Under the pieces are notes generated by a model. It saw nothing but the letters and a program-made list of their open reading frames with translations, was not told the DNA's origin and ran no database searches. The translations under genes were made by a program, and so were the position numbers. Positions 1-8,728 of a stretch of 64,000 nt of DNA are shown here, piece after piece. Each line of letters opens with the position of its first letter. Within the stretch, counting starts at the first letter, position 1. Source of the DNA: CAYZJD01 sp964483455 (GTDB taxonomy: Bacteria > Acidobacteriota > Terriglobia > Bryobacterales > Bryobacteraceae); NCBI GenBank assembly GCA_964483455.1, contig CAZACK010000013.1, forward strand, positions 1-64,000, written 5' to 3'.

Positions 1-3
1 ACC

Positions 4-1452
4 ATGAGCAGCACCGCCAGCACCATCGAATCGCTCGCCCTGCGCGAGTACAAGTACGGCTTCGTCACCGATATCGAGGCCGACACCGTCCCGCCGGGCC
101 TGAACGAGGACATCATCCGGACCATCTCGGCCAAGAAGCACGAGCCCCAGTGGATGCTCGAATGGCGCCTCCGCGCCTTCCGCCACTGGCTCACCATGGA
201 GGAGCCGAAATGGGCTAACATCCACTACCCGCCCATCGACTACCAAGCCGCTCGCTACTACTCGGCGCCGAAGTCCAAGAAGGACGGCCCGAAAAGCCTC
301 GACGAGGTCGACCCCGAGCTGCTGCGCACCTACGAGAAACTCGGCATCCCGCTCCGCGAGCAGGAGCTGCTGGCCGGGGTCGCCGTGGACGCCGTCTTCG
401 ACAGCGTCTCGGTGGCCACCACTTTTAAGGAAAAGCTCGCCGACCTCGGCGTCATCTTCTGCTCTTTCTCCGAAGCCGTCCGGGAACATCCGGAGCTGGT
501 GAAGAAATACCTAGGCTCGGTGGTCCCGTACTCGGACAACTTCTTCGCGACGCTGAACTCGGCCGTTTTCAGCGACGGCTCGTTTTGTTACGTGCCCAAG
601 GGCGTACGCTGTCCGATGGAGCTGTCCACGTATTTTCGCATCAACGCCCAGGACACCGGCCAGTTCGAGCGGACCCTGATCATCGCCGACGAAGGCGCCT
701 ATGTCAGCTACCTGGAAGGCTGCACCGCACCGATCCGCGACACGAACCAGTTGCACGCTGCCGTCGTCGAACTGGTCGCGCTCGACAACGCCGAGATCAA
801 GTACTCGACGGTTCAGAACTGGTACCCCGGAGACAAGCAGGGCAAGGGCGGCATCTACAACTTCGTCACCAAGCGAGGCAAGTGCCTCGGCGTGAACTCG
901 AAGATCTCCTGGACACAACTTGAAACAGGCTCGGCGATTACCTGGAAATACCCGAGCTGCCTGCTCATCGGCGACAACTCCGTCGGCGAGTTCTACTCGG
1001 TCGCGGTGACCAACAACTTCCAGCAGGCCGACACCGGCACGAAGATGATCCACATGGGTAAGAACACCCGGAGCACCATCGTGTCGAAGGGGATCTCCGC
1101 CGGACGGGGGCAGAACACCTACCGCGGCATGGTGAAGATCCTCAAGGGCGCCGATGGCGCGCGCAATTACTCCCAGTGCGACTCGATGCTCATCGGCGAC
1201 AAGTGCGGCGCGCACACCTTCCCCTACCTCGAGGTCAAGAACTCGACGGCGCAGGTGGAGCACGAAGCGACCACGTCCAAAATCGGCGAGGACCAGCTCT
1301 TTTACTGCCGCCAGCGCGGCATCTCCATGGAGGACGCCGTGTCGATGATCGTCAACGGCTTCTGCAAGCAGGTGTTCAAGGAGCTGCCAATGGAGTTCGC
1401 GGTCGAGGCGCAGAAGCTGCTGAGCGTGAGCTTGGAAGGAAGCGTCGGCTAG
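4..1452 (+). CDS. sufB: Fe-S cluster assembly protein SufB
   Basis: SufB is the scaffold subunit of the cytosolic SufBCD complex, on which nascent Fe-S clusters form from sulfur delivered by SufS/SufU. The length (482 residues) fits the family. The C-terminal core reads QVEHEATTSKIGEDQLFYC followed by GISMEDAVSMIVNGFC, close to the E. coli protein; Cys435 in LFYC matches the essential cysteine of the family. The ATG at 4 lies at the window edge, so its promoter is not visible. sufC follows after 29 bases on the same strand. Identification is firm; only the exact start is uncertain because upstream sequence is missing. Confidence 0.97.
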   Translation: MSSTASTIESLALREYKYGFVTDIEADTVPPGLNEDIIRTISAKKHEPQWMLEWRLRAFRHWLTMEEPKWANIHYPPIDYQAARYYSAPKSKKDGPKSLDEVDPELLRTYEKLGIPLREQELLAGVAVDAVFDSVSVATTFKEKLADLGVIFCSFSEAVREHPELVKKYLGSVVPYSDNFFATLNSAVFSDGSFCYVPKGVRCPMELSTYFRINAQDTGQFERTLIIADEGAYVSYLEGCTAPIRDTNQLHAAVVELVALDNAEIKYSTVQNWYPGDKQGKGGIYNFVTKRGKCLGVNSKISWTQLETGSAITWKYPSCLLIGDNSVGEFYSVAVTNNFQQADTGTKMIHMGKNTRSTIVSKGISAGRGQNTYRGMVKILKGADGARNYSQCDSMLIGDKCGAHTFPYLEVKNSTAQVEHEATTSKIGEDQLFYCRQRGISMEDAVSMIVNGFCKQVFKELPMEFAVEAQKLLSVSLEGSVG

Positions 1453-1481
1453 AAGATTCACCACAGACTTGAGAGAGATTC

Positions 1482-2234
1482 ATGTTGGAGATTAGAAACT
1501 TACGAGCGAAGGTTGGAGAGAAAGAGATTTTGCAGGGTGTTGACCTGAAGGTCGGCACGGGTGAGGTTCACGCGATCATGGGGCCGAACGGGTCGGGGAA
1601 GAGCACGCTCGCCCAGGTCTTGGCCGGCCGTGACGTCTACGAGGTCACCGGCGGTGAAGTTGTCTACGAAGGCAAGGACCTGCTGGAGCTGGATCCCGAA
1701 GAGCGCGCCTGTGCGGGCGTCTTCCTGGCGTTCCAGTATCCGGTCGAGATTCCCGGCGTGAGCAACATGTACTTCCTCAAGGCCGCGTTGAATAACATCC
1801 GCAAAGCGCGCGGCCTGGACGAGCTGGACGCCGTGGACTTCATGACACTGGCCAAAGAAAGGATGGCTTCGCTCGGCGTCAACGAAGCCATGATGAGCCG
1901 CTCGGTCAACGAAGGCTTTTCCGGCGGCGAAAAGAAGCGGAACGAGATCTTCCAGATGGCGATGCTCGAACCGAAACTCGCCATCCTCGACGAGACCGAC
2001 TCCGGCCTGGACATCGACGCGCTGAAAGCGGTGGCCGCCGGCGTCAACGCCATGCGCGGCCCTGACCGATCGATGGTCGTCGTCACCCACTACCAGCGCC
2101 TGCTGAACTACATCGTGCCCGACTTCGTGCACGTGATGTTCAACGGCCGCATCGTGCGGTCGGGCGGTAAGGACCTGGCGCTCGAGCTGGAACAGCACGG
2201 CTACGCGTGGCTCGAGGCAATGGTAGCGGTATGA
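1482..2234 (+). CDS. sufC: Fe-S assembly ATPase SufC
   Basis: SufC is the ABC-type ATPase that energises the SufBCD scaffold; it has no membrane partner. At 250 residues it is of normal length. The Walker A motif GPNGSGKST is at residues 34-42, followed by the signature FSGGEKKRNE and a Walker B reading LAILDETDSGLDID, where the ETDSGLD form is typical of SufC rather than of transporters. The start ATG at 1482 follows a purine-rich GAGAGA stretch. Its stop codon overlaps the start of sufD (ATGA at 2231-2234), indicating translational coupling. Confidence 0.97.
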   Translation: MLEIRNLRAKVGEKEILQGVDLKVGTGEVHAIMGPNGSGKSTLAQVLAGRDVYEVTGGEVVYEGKDLLELDPEERACAGVFLAFQYPVEIPGVSNMYFLKAALNNIRKARGLDELDAVDFMTLAKERMASLGVNEAMMSRSVNEGFSGGEKKRNEIFQMAMLEPKLAILDETDSGLDIDALKAVAAGVNAMRGPDRSMVVVTHYQRLLNYIVPDFVHVMFNGRIVRSGGKDLALELEQHGYAWLEAMVAV

Positions 2235-3541
2235 TTGAAGTAAGGGAGGATCTTCACGTTGACGGCTTCCAGGAACTGGAGCGGAGTCTGCCCGGTTACG
2301 GGCGGAAGTGGGTGCGCGATCTCCGCCGGAGCGCCATCGAGCGCTACTCCGATCTCGGCCTGCCCACCACCCGCCACGAGGACTGGAAGTACACCAACGT
2401 CGCTCCGATCGGAAAACACCAGTTTCAGCCCGCTTGCCAAGTAGAGGCTGAACATGCCCCGGGGAGTTTGCGGCGGTTGCCGCTGGCGGGCGCGGACACC
2501 CTCCAGCTCGTATTTCTCAACGGCCGCTACTCTCCGGAGCATTCGACCGCGCACCAATTGCCGTCCGGCCTGTCTTTCCGCAGCCTCCGCGGCTTGCTGG
2601 AAGAAGGCGACGACATGCTGAGCGGCCACCTGGCGCGGTACGCCGGCTACGGCAAGCACGCCTTCACGGCCCTTAACACCGCCTTCGTCGAGGACGGCGC
2701 GCTCCTTCACATCGCACGCGGCGCACTCGTCGAACAGCCCGTCCTGCTGTTGTTCGTCACCGCCGCCGGCGGCCGTGCCGTCGTCTCCCATCCGCGCGTG
2801 CTGGTGCTGGCCGAGCGCGAGAGCCAAGCGTCGGTGATCGAGCTGTACGCCTCCCTTGGCGACAGCCCGCATTTCACGAACGCGGTGACGGAAGCCGCCG
2901 TCGAAGAGGGCGCAATCCTCGAGCACTACAGGATCCAAATGGAGGCGCCGTCAGCGTACCACGTGGCGACCGCCCAGTTCCACCAGGAGCGTTCCTCCAC
3001 CATGCTGTCGCACAACGTCAGCTTCGGCGGCTCGATTGCCCGCAACGACATCACTGCGGTGCTCGACGGCGAAGGCGCCGAGTGCACCCTGAACGGCCTG
3101 TATCTGGCCGGCGGCAACCAGCACGTGGACAACCACACCACGCTCGATCACGCCCGGCCGCATTGCGCCAGCCGCGAGTACTACAAGGGAATCCTCGACG
3201 GCAAATCCACCGGCGTGTTCAATGGCAAGATCATCGTCCGCGAGGACGCGCAGAAGACTGACGCCATCCAGAGCAACAAGAACTTGCTGCTCAGCGCGGA
3301 CGCGGTCGTCAACACCAAGCCGCAGCTTGAAATCTGGGCCGACGACGTGCGCTGCACCCACGGCGCGACCGTCGGCCAGCTCGACCTGGAAGCCATCTTC
3401 TATCTGCGCAGCCGCGGCATCAGCCGCGAAGCCGCGCGGGAATTGCTGACCTACGCCTTCGCCGCCGACGTCCTCGGCCGCATGAAGGTCAAGGCCGTCC
3501 GCGAGCGGCTGGAAAAGGAGCTGTTCGAGAGGTTGAAATGA
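2231..3541 (+). CDS. sufD: Fe-S cluster assembly protein SufD
   Basis: SufD pairs with SufB to form the cluster-building interface. The C-terminal half carries the family motif CTHGATVGQLD with His377, matching the conserved histidine of SufD, then RGISREAARELL as in SufB/SufD. The open frame extends to a GTG at 2207, but the ATG at 2231 is preferred because it makes a 4-base ATGA overlap with the sufC stop and leaves a normal N-terminus (MIEVREDLHVDG). The product is 436 residues. The stop overlaps the sufS start by 4 bases. The N-terminal third is divergent, as usual in this family. Confidence 0.93.
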   Translation: MIEVREDLHVDGFQELERSLPGYGRKWVRDLRRSAIERYSDLGLPTTRHEDWKYTNVAPIGKHQFQPACQVEAEHAPGSLRRLPLAGADTLQLVFLNGRYSPEHSTAHQLPSGLSFRSLRGLLEEGDDMLSGHLARYAGYGKHAFTALNTAFVEDGALLHIARGALVEQPVLLLFVTAAGGRAVVSHPRVLVLAERESQASVIELYASLGDSPHFTNAVTEAAVEEGAILEHYRIQMEAPSAYHVATAQFHQERSSTMLSHNVSFGGSIARNDITAVLDGEGAECTLNGLYLAGGNQHVDNHTTLDHARPHCASREYYKGILDGKSTGVFNGKIIVREDAQKTDAIQSNKNLLLSADAVVNTKPQLEIWADDVRCTHGATVGQLDLEAIFYLRSRGISREAARELLTYAFAADVLGRMKVKAVRERLEKELFERLK

Positions 3542-4797
3542 GCACGGCGAGTGCGCGGGCCGCCGCGCCCCCCGGCGCGGACTATGACGTGTGGAGGATT
3601 CGCGAGGACTTCCCGATTCTCCGCGAAAAAGCCCACGGCCAGCCCCTGGTGTACCTGGATAACTCGGCCACCACCCAGAAGCCCCGGGCGGTGATTGAAA
3701 CCCTCAGGGATTACTACCAGCAGGAAAACGCCAACATCCACCGTGGCGTGCACCTGCTCAGCGAACGCGCCACCCGCGCCTACGAGGACGCCCGGGCCGT
3801 GGTGCGACGGTTCCTGCACGCCGCCGAAGACCGCGAAATTGTGTTCGTCCGCGGAACGACCGAAGCCATCAACCTCGTCACGCAGACCTACGGACGCCGC
3901 CACGTCGGCGCCGGCGACGAGGTCGTCCTCACCCACATGGAGCACCACTCGAACATCGTGCCGTGGCAGCTTCTGTGCGAGGAAAAGGGCGCAAGTCTCC
4001 GCGTGGCGCCCATCAACGACCGCGGCGAGCTGATATTCGACGAGTTCGAGAAGCTGCTCACCCCGCGAACCCAGATGGTGGCGGTGACGCACGTCTCCAA
4101 CGCGCTTGGCACTGTCAATCCCGTCAAGAAGATCATCGACGCGGCGCACGCCCGCGGCGTCCCGGTCCTGGTTGACGGCGCCCAGGCGGTCGCGCACCTG
4201 AAGGTCAACGTGCAGACCCTCGATTGCGAGTTCTACGCCTTCTCCGGCCACAAAGTTTACGGGCCCACGGGAATCGGAATCCTCTACGGCAAAGCGAACC
4301 TCCTCGACGCCATGCCGCCGTACCAGGGCGGGGGCGACATGATTCGCACAGTCAGTTTCGAAAAGACGACTTACAACGACTTGCCGCACAAATTCGAGGC
4401 CGGCACCCCGCACATCGCCGGCGCCATCGGGCTGGCCGCCGCTCTCGAATACCTGGGCGAGGTCGGCATCCGGCCCGCGGCCGCGCACGAGCACGATCTG
4501 CTCGCCTATGCCACGGACGCCGTCGGCGACCTCCCGGGAGTGCGTCTCCTCGGGACCGCCCGGGAGAAGGCCTCGGTTCTTTCGTTCCTGATGGACGGCG
4601 CGCATCCGCACGATATTGCCACCATCCTCGACCGGCAGGGCATCGCCGTCCGGGCCGGCCATGTCTGCGCGCAGCCGGTGATGGACCGCTACGGCGTGCC
4701 GGCGATTACGCGCGCTTCTTTTGCGCTGTACAACACCCGCGAGGAAGTGGACGCGCTGGTCAAGGGCATCCTCAAAGTGAAGGAGATCCTCGGCTGA
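3538..4797 (+). CDS. sufS: Cysteine desulfurase SufS
   Basis: SufS is a PLP-dependent group II cysteine desulfurase that removes sulfur from L-cysteine and passes the persulfide to SufU. The PLP lysine is Lys239 in SGHKVYGPTG. The catalytic cysteine is Cys377 in RAGHVCAQPVMDRYGV; most homologues read GHHCAQP, so the residue before Cys is Val here instead of His. Length is 419 residues, slightly longer than usual because of about 15 extra N-terminal residues rich in Ala and Pro. It overlaps sufD by 4 bases, and its stop TGA shares one base with the sufU ATG at 4797. Confidence 0.95.
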   Translation: MSTASARAAAPPGADYDVWRIREDFPILREKAHGQPLVYLDNSATTQKPRAVIETLRDYYQQENANIHRGVHLLSERATRAYEDARAVVRRFLHAAEDREIVFVRGTTEAINLVTQTYGRRHVGAGDEVVLTHMEHHSNIVPWQLLCEEKGASLRVAPINDRGELIFDEFEKLLTPRTQMVAVTHVSNALGTVNPVKKIIDAAHARGVPVLVDGAQAVAHLKVNVQTLDCEFYAFSGHKVYGPTGIGILYGKANLLDAMPPYQGGGDMIRTVSFEKTTYNDLPHKFEAGTPHIAGAIGLAAALEYLGEVGIRPAAAHEHDLLAYATDAVGDLPGVRLLGTAREKASVLSFLMDGAHPHDIATILDRQGIAVRAGHVCAQPVMDRYGVPAITRASFALYNTREEVDALVKGILKVKEILG

Positions 4798-5252
4798 TGT
4801 CCGACCTCGGCGAGCTCTACCAGCAGTTGATCGTGGACCACAGCCGCCGGCCGCGCAACTTCAAGGCCATCGAGGATGCCACCGCGAAGGCCGAAGGTTA
4901 CAACCCGCTCTGCGGGGACCGGGTGACGCTGTACCTGAAGACGGAAGGCAACGTGATCCGCGAGGTCGGCTTTCAGGGCGCGGGCTGCGCGATCTCGACG
5001 GCGTCCGCTTCGCTGCTCACCGAGACGCTGAAGGGCAAAACGCTGGAGGAAGCCGAGTCGGTTTTCGACAGCTTCCACAAGCTGGTGACCGGCGTGGCCA
5101 ACGACATCGGGCCGGAGGAGACCCGGCTGGGCAAGCTCTCCGTGTTCAAGGGCGTCTGCGACTATCCGACCCGCGTCAAGTGCGCGACGCTGGTCTGGCA
5201 CACCCTTCGATCGGCGCTCAAGGGTGAGCGGCAGCCCGTCTCGACGGAGTAA
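4797..5252 (+). CDS. sufU: SufU zinc-dependent sulfurtransferase
   Basis: SufU is the zinc-bound sulfur acceptor of SufS in organisms without SufE. The three conserved cysteines are visible: Cys39 in NPLCGD, Cys64 in GAGCAIS and Cys129 in VKCATLVW, with Asp41 as the usual fourth ligand. The long stretch between the second and third cysteine is the insertion that separates SufU from the IscU scaffold. The start at 4797 is chosen because it gives a normal N-terminus (MSDLGELYQQLIVDHSRRPR) directly on the sufS stop; the frame is open further upstream only as a shadow of sufS. The product is 151 residues. Confidence 0.94.
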   Translation: MSDLGELYQQLIVDHSRRPRNFKAIEDATAKAEGYNPLCGDRVTLYLKTEGNVIREVGFQGAGCAISTASASLLTETLKGKTLEEAESVFDSFHKLVTGVANDIGPEETRLGKLSVFKGVCDYPTRVKCATLVWHTLRSALKGERQPVSTE

Positions 5253-5255
5253 GTG

Positions 5256-5558
5256 ATGCCCACCGAAGAACAGGTTGTCGCCGCCCTCCGGACGTGCTAC
5301 GACCCGGAGATTCCCATGAACATCTACGACCTCGGCCTGATCTACGAGGTCAACGTGAACCCGGACGACTCGGTGTACGTGAAGATGACCCTGACCGCGC
5401 CGAACTGTCCGGTGGCCGGCACCTTGCCGGAGCAGGTTCGATCGAAGGTCGCCGCCGTGCCCGGAGTGACTGGCGCGCGGGTGGAGCTGACTTTTGACCC
5501 GCCGTGGCAGAAGGACCGCATGTCGGATCTCGTCAAGCTGGAATTGGGGTTGATGTGA
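5256..5558 (+). CDS. sufT: MIP18/SufT-like Fe-S maturation protein
   Basis: Small (about 100 residues) MIP18/DUF59 family protein. The signature DPEIPMNIYDLGLIYEV and the later APNCPVAG with its conserved cysteine are clear. In SUF operons such proteins (SufT) help deliver or mature Fe-S clusters on target proteins; that role is inferred from family and position. A GTG at 5253 directly after the sufU stop could also serve as the start, but the ATG at 5256 is the simpler choice. The stop overlaps the GTG of the next gene (GTGA at 5555-5558). Confidence 0.9.
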   Translation: MPTEEQVVAALRTCYDPEIPMNIYDLGLIYEVNVNPDDSVYVKMTLTAPNCPVAGTLPEQVRSKVAAVPGVTGARVELTFDPPWQKDRMSDLVKLELGLM

Positions 5559-6022
5559 AGTTCACCTCCCACGAAGAATACGGGCTGCGCTGCCTGCTCC
5601 AGATCGGGCGGGCCGGCGGGAAGGGCGTCACCATTCCCGACATCAGCCGCCTGGAAGGACTCTCCGAGCCGTACGCGGCCAAGCTCCTCCGCATCCTGCG
5701 GACCGGTGGCTTCGTGAAGGCAGCGCGAGGACAGAGCGGCGGCTACACCCTGGCCAAACCGGCGGAGCAGATCGTCATCGGCGACGTTCTGGCCGAACTC
5801 GGCGGCCGGCTCTTCGATCCCGACTTCTGCAAAAACCACTCCGGCCAGGACTACGCCTGCGCCCACACTGGCGATTGCTCCATCCGCTCGCTGTGGACCC
5901 TGGTGCAAAGCGCGGTGGACGGAGTCCTCCGCCGGACGACGCTCCAGGACCTGCTGGCGCAGGAAGCTTCCGTCGCAGCCGGATCTCCGATTCTGCCGGT
6001 CTCGGCGATTTCCGTTCAATAG
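5555..6022 (+). CDS. Rrf2-family Fe-S-sensing regulator
   Basis: Winged-helix regulator of the Rrf2/IscR/SufR group, 155 residues from a GTG start that overlaps the previous stop by 4 bases. The N-terminus KFTSHEEYGLRCLLQIG is typical of Rrf2 proteins. Three cysteines at 92, 102 and 108 give CX9CX5C, the position where IscR has CX5CX5C, so a bound Fe-S cluster is likely. It probably represses or tunes the suf operon that it closes, by autoregulation; the operator would lie upstream of sufB, outside the window. The longer open frame from 5504 is rejected because it adds non-family residues inside the preceding gene. Confidence 0.9.
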   Translation: MKFTSHEEYGLRCLLQIGRAGGKGVTIPDISRLEGLSEPYAAKLLRILRTGGFVKAARGQSGGYTLAKPAEQIVIGDVLAELGGRLFDPDFCKNHSGQDYACAHTGDCSIRSLWTLVQSAVDGVLRRTTLQDLLAQEASVAAGSPILPVSAISVQ

Positions 6023-6050
6023 CCCGCGGCTTTCGCCGATAAGATGCACT

Positions 6051-6371
6051 ATGAAGACCGGCGCTCAGGCCAGGTTGAGGGTTCTCGCGTATCCCAACAC
6101 CGAACACGAGGGACACATCGCCGTTCTCGACGGCTGCCGTCTGGACGTCAAATCACCTGCGGCAATCCCGCCCGGGAGCCCTGTCAGGGTGGAATCCGGC
6201 GGGACCGTTTTTCTCGGCGAGGTTCGCGGTTGCCGGCCGAACTCCGCCGGCTACGACGTCTCCGTCCGGCTCGAACAAGCCTTCACGCTTTCCGACGATC
6301 TCCGCCGCCTCATGTGCCAGCTTGCGCAAGAGACCCTGGAAGAGCCTGCCTGGACGCTGCCGTGGAGCTGA
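6051..6371 (+). CDS. PilZ-like small protein
   Basis: A 106-residue soluble protein with a beta-rich core, roughly residues 15-75 (GHIAVLDGCRLDVKSP, then VRVESGGTVFLGEVRGCRP and GYDVSVRLEQAF). The layout resembles short PilZ domains: GEVRGC followed by a V-x-L strand. The classic RxxxR and D/NxSxxG c-di-GMP motifs are not clearly present, so nucleotide binding is uncertain. It starts 28 bases after the Rrf2 gene, and a TAAGAT box at 6040-6045 lies 5 bases before the ATG, so it may have its own promoter and a leaderless message. It ends one base before the stop of the convergent gene. Confidence 0.6.
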   Translation: MKTGAQARLRVLAYPNTEHEGHIAVLDGCRLDVKSPAAIPPGSPVRVESGGTVFLGEVRGCRPNSAGYDVSVRLEQAFTLSDDLRRLMCQLAQETLEEPAWTLPWS

Positions 6372-6372
6372 A

Positions 6373-7854
6373 TCAGCGACGGTCGCCGCCGGGCGGGATT
6401 TCGGGCCGGCGGATCGGCGCTCGCGGCAACGGGCGCAGCGGAAGCGGCTCCAGTTCGGTGCGCAGCAGGATCGTCCGCCGGCTGTCTCCCGGGCCGGGAT
6501 GGTAGCCGCTCGGCATATAGCCGAAATTGGACTTGCAGGCCACCCGCTGAGCATCCGGCGAGATCGAGCACATGTTCATCGAGTAGTAGTCGTCGCCGAA
6601 TTCGCTGAACTGGATGGAGCGGTGCTTGGCGAGCCGCCGGATTTCCACCGGGAGCTTCGAGAAGTCGATGGTCATCACGTCGCCGGCCCAGACCTGTGGC
6701 ATCGCCAGAGTCGAGAAGTCGGATGCGCTGATCTTCGAATAACCAAAGCCGGCGACGCAAACGGGAGCGTTCCGGGCGCACGAGTAGTGGGTCCCGTTGC
6801 CTTGAACGGCCGAACCCCGCACGGTCTCGGCCAGCACGAACCGCGGTTCCGCGGCGGCGTCGGTCATGTCGTAGACGGCCAGGAACACCTGCGGCGCCGG
6901 GCCCTCTCGCTCGTAGTCGCTGTAAAGGTACTGGCGGCCTTCCAACTCGAAGGTGTCGGCGTGGTCCCAGCGCGCGGTCTTGCACCACTCGCCGGGTTCG
7001 CAGTCCCCGTCGCCGTCGCCCCACTTGCCGCCGCCGGGCTTGTCCCAGATCTTTGCATCCGGGTGTTCCAACGGCGGATAGGCCACGCGCACTGACCGTC
7101 CGTCAAACTCCAGCATCACTCCCCACGGAAGGACCGCCATGTAGCGGCTGCCGGTGCGCGCGTCGATGCCCTTCGAGAGAAGCACGAAGTCCATACCGGC
7201 CGGATCAACCATCGGCACTGATGCCATGTCGATGCACCAGACGCGCTGGCTCCCGTCCAGCGGCGCCAGGCAAATCCGCTTCGCGTTGTTGGACCAGAAG
7301 GTCACCCAATGATCGCGGCTGGGGTCGCCGGTGCCACCGGTTCGTAGCCCCGTCAATCCGAGCGCGGGCCCATCCAGCACCACGGTGTCCTTCCGCGTGG
7401 TAACGCTGCCGCGGCGGAACCGGTCGTCCTTCAGATAGAAGTAAGCGTCGTCGTCGGTCGAGTGCCACCAGAATCCCCAGTCCTGCGAGACGCCGTATCG
7501 GCCGAGGTCCTCCTTGCCGGACAGGCGGAAGATCCGCGAGAAGCCTTCGTCGCCGCAGGCAAGGTACTTGCCGGTGGCGCTCAGCGGCGACGGCGTGCTG
7601 TATGTGGGGACGAAGCCGGCCGGCGTGGCGATCTCCACCTCGTAGCCGTAAGTCGGGTCGATGTAGCTCTCGCCGAGGCGCGGCGGCGTGAAGCTTCCCG
7701 GCGGGCGGAGCTCCGGGGTCTGGCAGAGCGATGCGGTTACATTGAGAAACGGAACGTCCGGAGTGGTGCAGCCGACCGGGTAGCCCTGCTTGTGGAAGAA
7801 GTGCTGCGCGGCCAGCGCCGCCGGAAGAACGATGGACAAGAGAATGCTCTTCAT
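6373..7854 (-). CDS. Secreted protein of unknown function, probable beta-propeller
   Basis: A 493-residue protein with an N-terminal export signal (MKSILLSIVLPAALAAQHFF). I do not recognise a named family. The body has repeated short aromatic and glycine-rich strands (for example SATGKYLACGDEGFSRIFRL and SPDAQRVACKSNFGYMPSGY), which suggests a propeller or other beta-repeat fold, and many paired cysteines fit an extracytoplasmic site. The start at 7854 is preferred over the longer open frame reaching 8799 because it provides the signal peptide and overlaps the upstream hydrolase stop by 4 bases (ATGA). The C-terminus is proline- and arginine-rich. Confidence 0.65.
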   Translation of the reverse strand: MKSILLSIVLPAALAAQHFFHKQGYPVGCTTPDVPFLNVTASLCQTPELRPPGSFTPPRLGESYIDPTYGYEVEIATPAGFVPTYSTPSPLSATGKYLACGDEGFSRIFRLSGKEDLGRYGVSQDWGFWWHSTDDDAYFYLKDDRFRRGSVTTRKDTVVLDGPALGLTGLRTGGTGDPSRDHWVTFWSNNAKRICLAPLDGSQRVWCIDMASVPMVDPAGMDFVLLSKGIDARTGSRYMAVLPWGVMLEFDGRSVRVAYPPLEHPDAKIWDKPGGGKWGDGDGDCEPGEWCKTARWDHADTFELEGRQYLYSDYEREGPAPQVFLAVYDMTDAAAEPRFVLAETVRGSAVQGNGTHYSCARNAPVCVAGFGYSKISASDFSTLAMPQVWAGDVMTIDFSKLPVEIRRLAKHRSIQFSEFGDDYYSMNMCSISPDAQRVACKSNFGYMPSGYHPGPGDSRRTILLRTELEPLPLRPLPRAPIRRPEIPPGGDRR

Positions 7855-8690
7855 CGCCCGCCCGCCGATTCCAGTGTACCGGACCCCGGCAGGTTCCGGT
7901 AGAACTCCCGCAGTTTCGCGGCGTATGCGGGACCCGCGTGCTCCACAATGTCGTTGTGCCCTGCGCCGGGCACGGCCCAGAAGGACTTCGGCCGGCGGGC
8001 CGCATCGAACAGCCTCCGGCCAAGCTCGAAGTCGATCACTTCGTCGCGGTCGCCGTGGAGAACCAGCAGCGGCGCTCCTACGTGGCCGATCTTGCTCTTC
8101 GAGTCGAAGCCCCAGATCAGCAGCGGGCCGATGAGCGGTAGAACGCGCCCGGCCACCTCGCGCGCCGAGGGGAACGGCGCCTCGAGCACAACGCCGCCGC
8201 ACGCCTGCCTCGACGCCAGGTCCACGGCCACAGCACAGCCGAGCGATTCGCCGTGCAGCACGATCCGCTCGGGCGGCCAACCGGCAGAGAGGAGGTGCCG
8301 GTAGGCGGCGTCCGCATCGGCGTACAGGCCGGCTTCCGTCGGGCTTCCCGCGCTCTTGCCATAGCCCCGGTAGTCGAGAAGCAGAAGCGCCGAGCCGGCG
8401 CCTGTGATCGCCGGGACGCGGCCGGCGCGGTGGGTGATGTTGCCCGCGTTGCCGTGCAGGAACAGCGTCGCCAGGCGCGCCTGCGGCGGCGCGATCCACC
8501 AGCCGTGGATCTTCACGCCGTCCGCCGTCGTCAGCCAGACGTCGGAGGCGCCAACCTGCGGCTGCATCTCCCAACATCCGGCGGGGTACTTCATCGGATA
8601 GTAGACGGAGCGGTGCGCCATCAGGGAAAGGGCCCCGTAGCCGCTGGCCGCCGCCAGCGGCCAGCCCAGATATTTCGACCACCGCGCCAT
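7851..8690 (-). CDS. Alpha/beta hydrolase, BEM46/S33-like
   Basis: A 279-residue alpha/beta hydrolase with an N-terminal hydrophobic segment (about residues 7-25) that may anchor it in the membrane. The catalytic triad is visible: Ser149 in HGESLG, Asp216 in HGDRDEV and His245 in GAGHND, with the oxyanion motif LFLHGNAGN. The order and spacing match the BEM46/ABHD13-ABHD17 group; the substrate is unknown. It is the first gene of a two-gene unit with the secreted protein that follows through an ATGA overlap. A TACAGT box 8 bases upstream of the ATG could be its -10. Confidence 0.85.
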   Translation of the reverse strand: MARWSKYLGWPLAAASGYGALSLMAHRSVYYPMKYPAGCWEMQPQVGASDVWLTTADGVKIHGWWIAPPQARLATLFLHGNAGNITHRAGRVPAITGAGSALLLLDYRGYGKSAGSPTEAGLYADADAAYRHLLSAGWPPERIVLHGESLGCAVAVDLASRQACGGVVLEAPFPSAREVAGRVLPLIGPLLIWGFDSKSKIGHVGAPLLVLHGDRDEVIDFELGRRLFDAARRPKSFWAVPGAGHNDIVEHAGPAYAAKLREFYRNLPGSGTLESAGGR

Positions 8691-8717
8691 GATCCGCCAC
8701 TGTAGCAGAGGGGCGGC

Positions 8718-8723
8718 TATACT
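8718..8723 (+). promoter_or_regulatory. Probable -10 box (TATACT) of a leaderless transcript
   Basis: TATACT lies 5 bases before the ATG at 8729, with no Shine-Dalgarno sequence between. The spacing would put transcription start at or next to the start codon. No convincing -35 is seen. Confidence 0.45.
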
Positions 8724-8728
8724 GCGAA

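Noticed and set aside
511..1464. A 317-residue open frame antisense to sufB
   Set aside because: SufB is certain on the plus strand; the antisense frame is a GC-rich codon shadow with no family motif.
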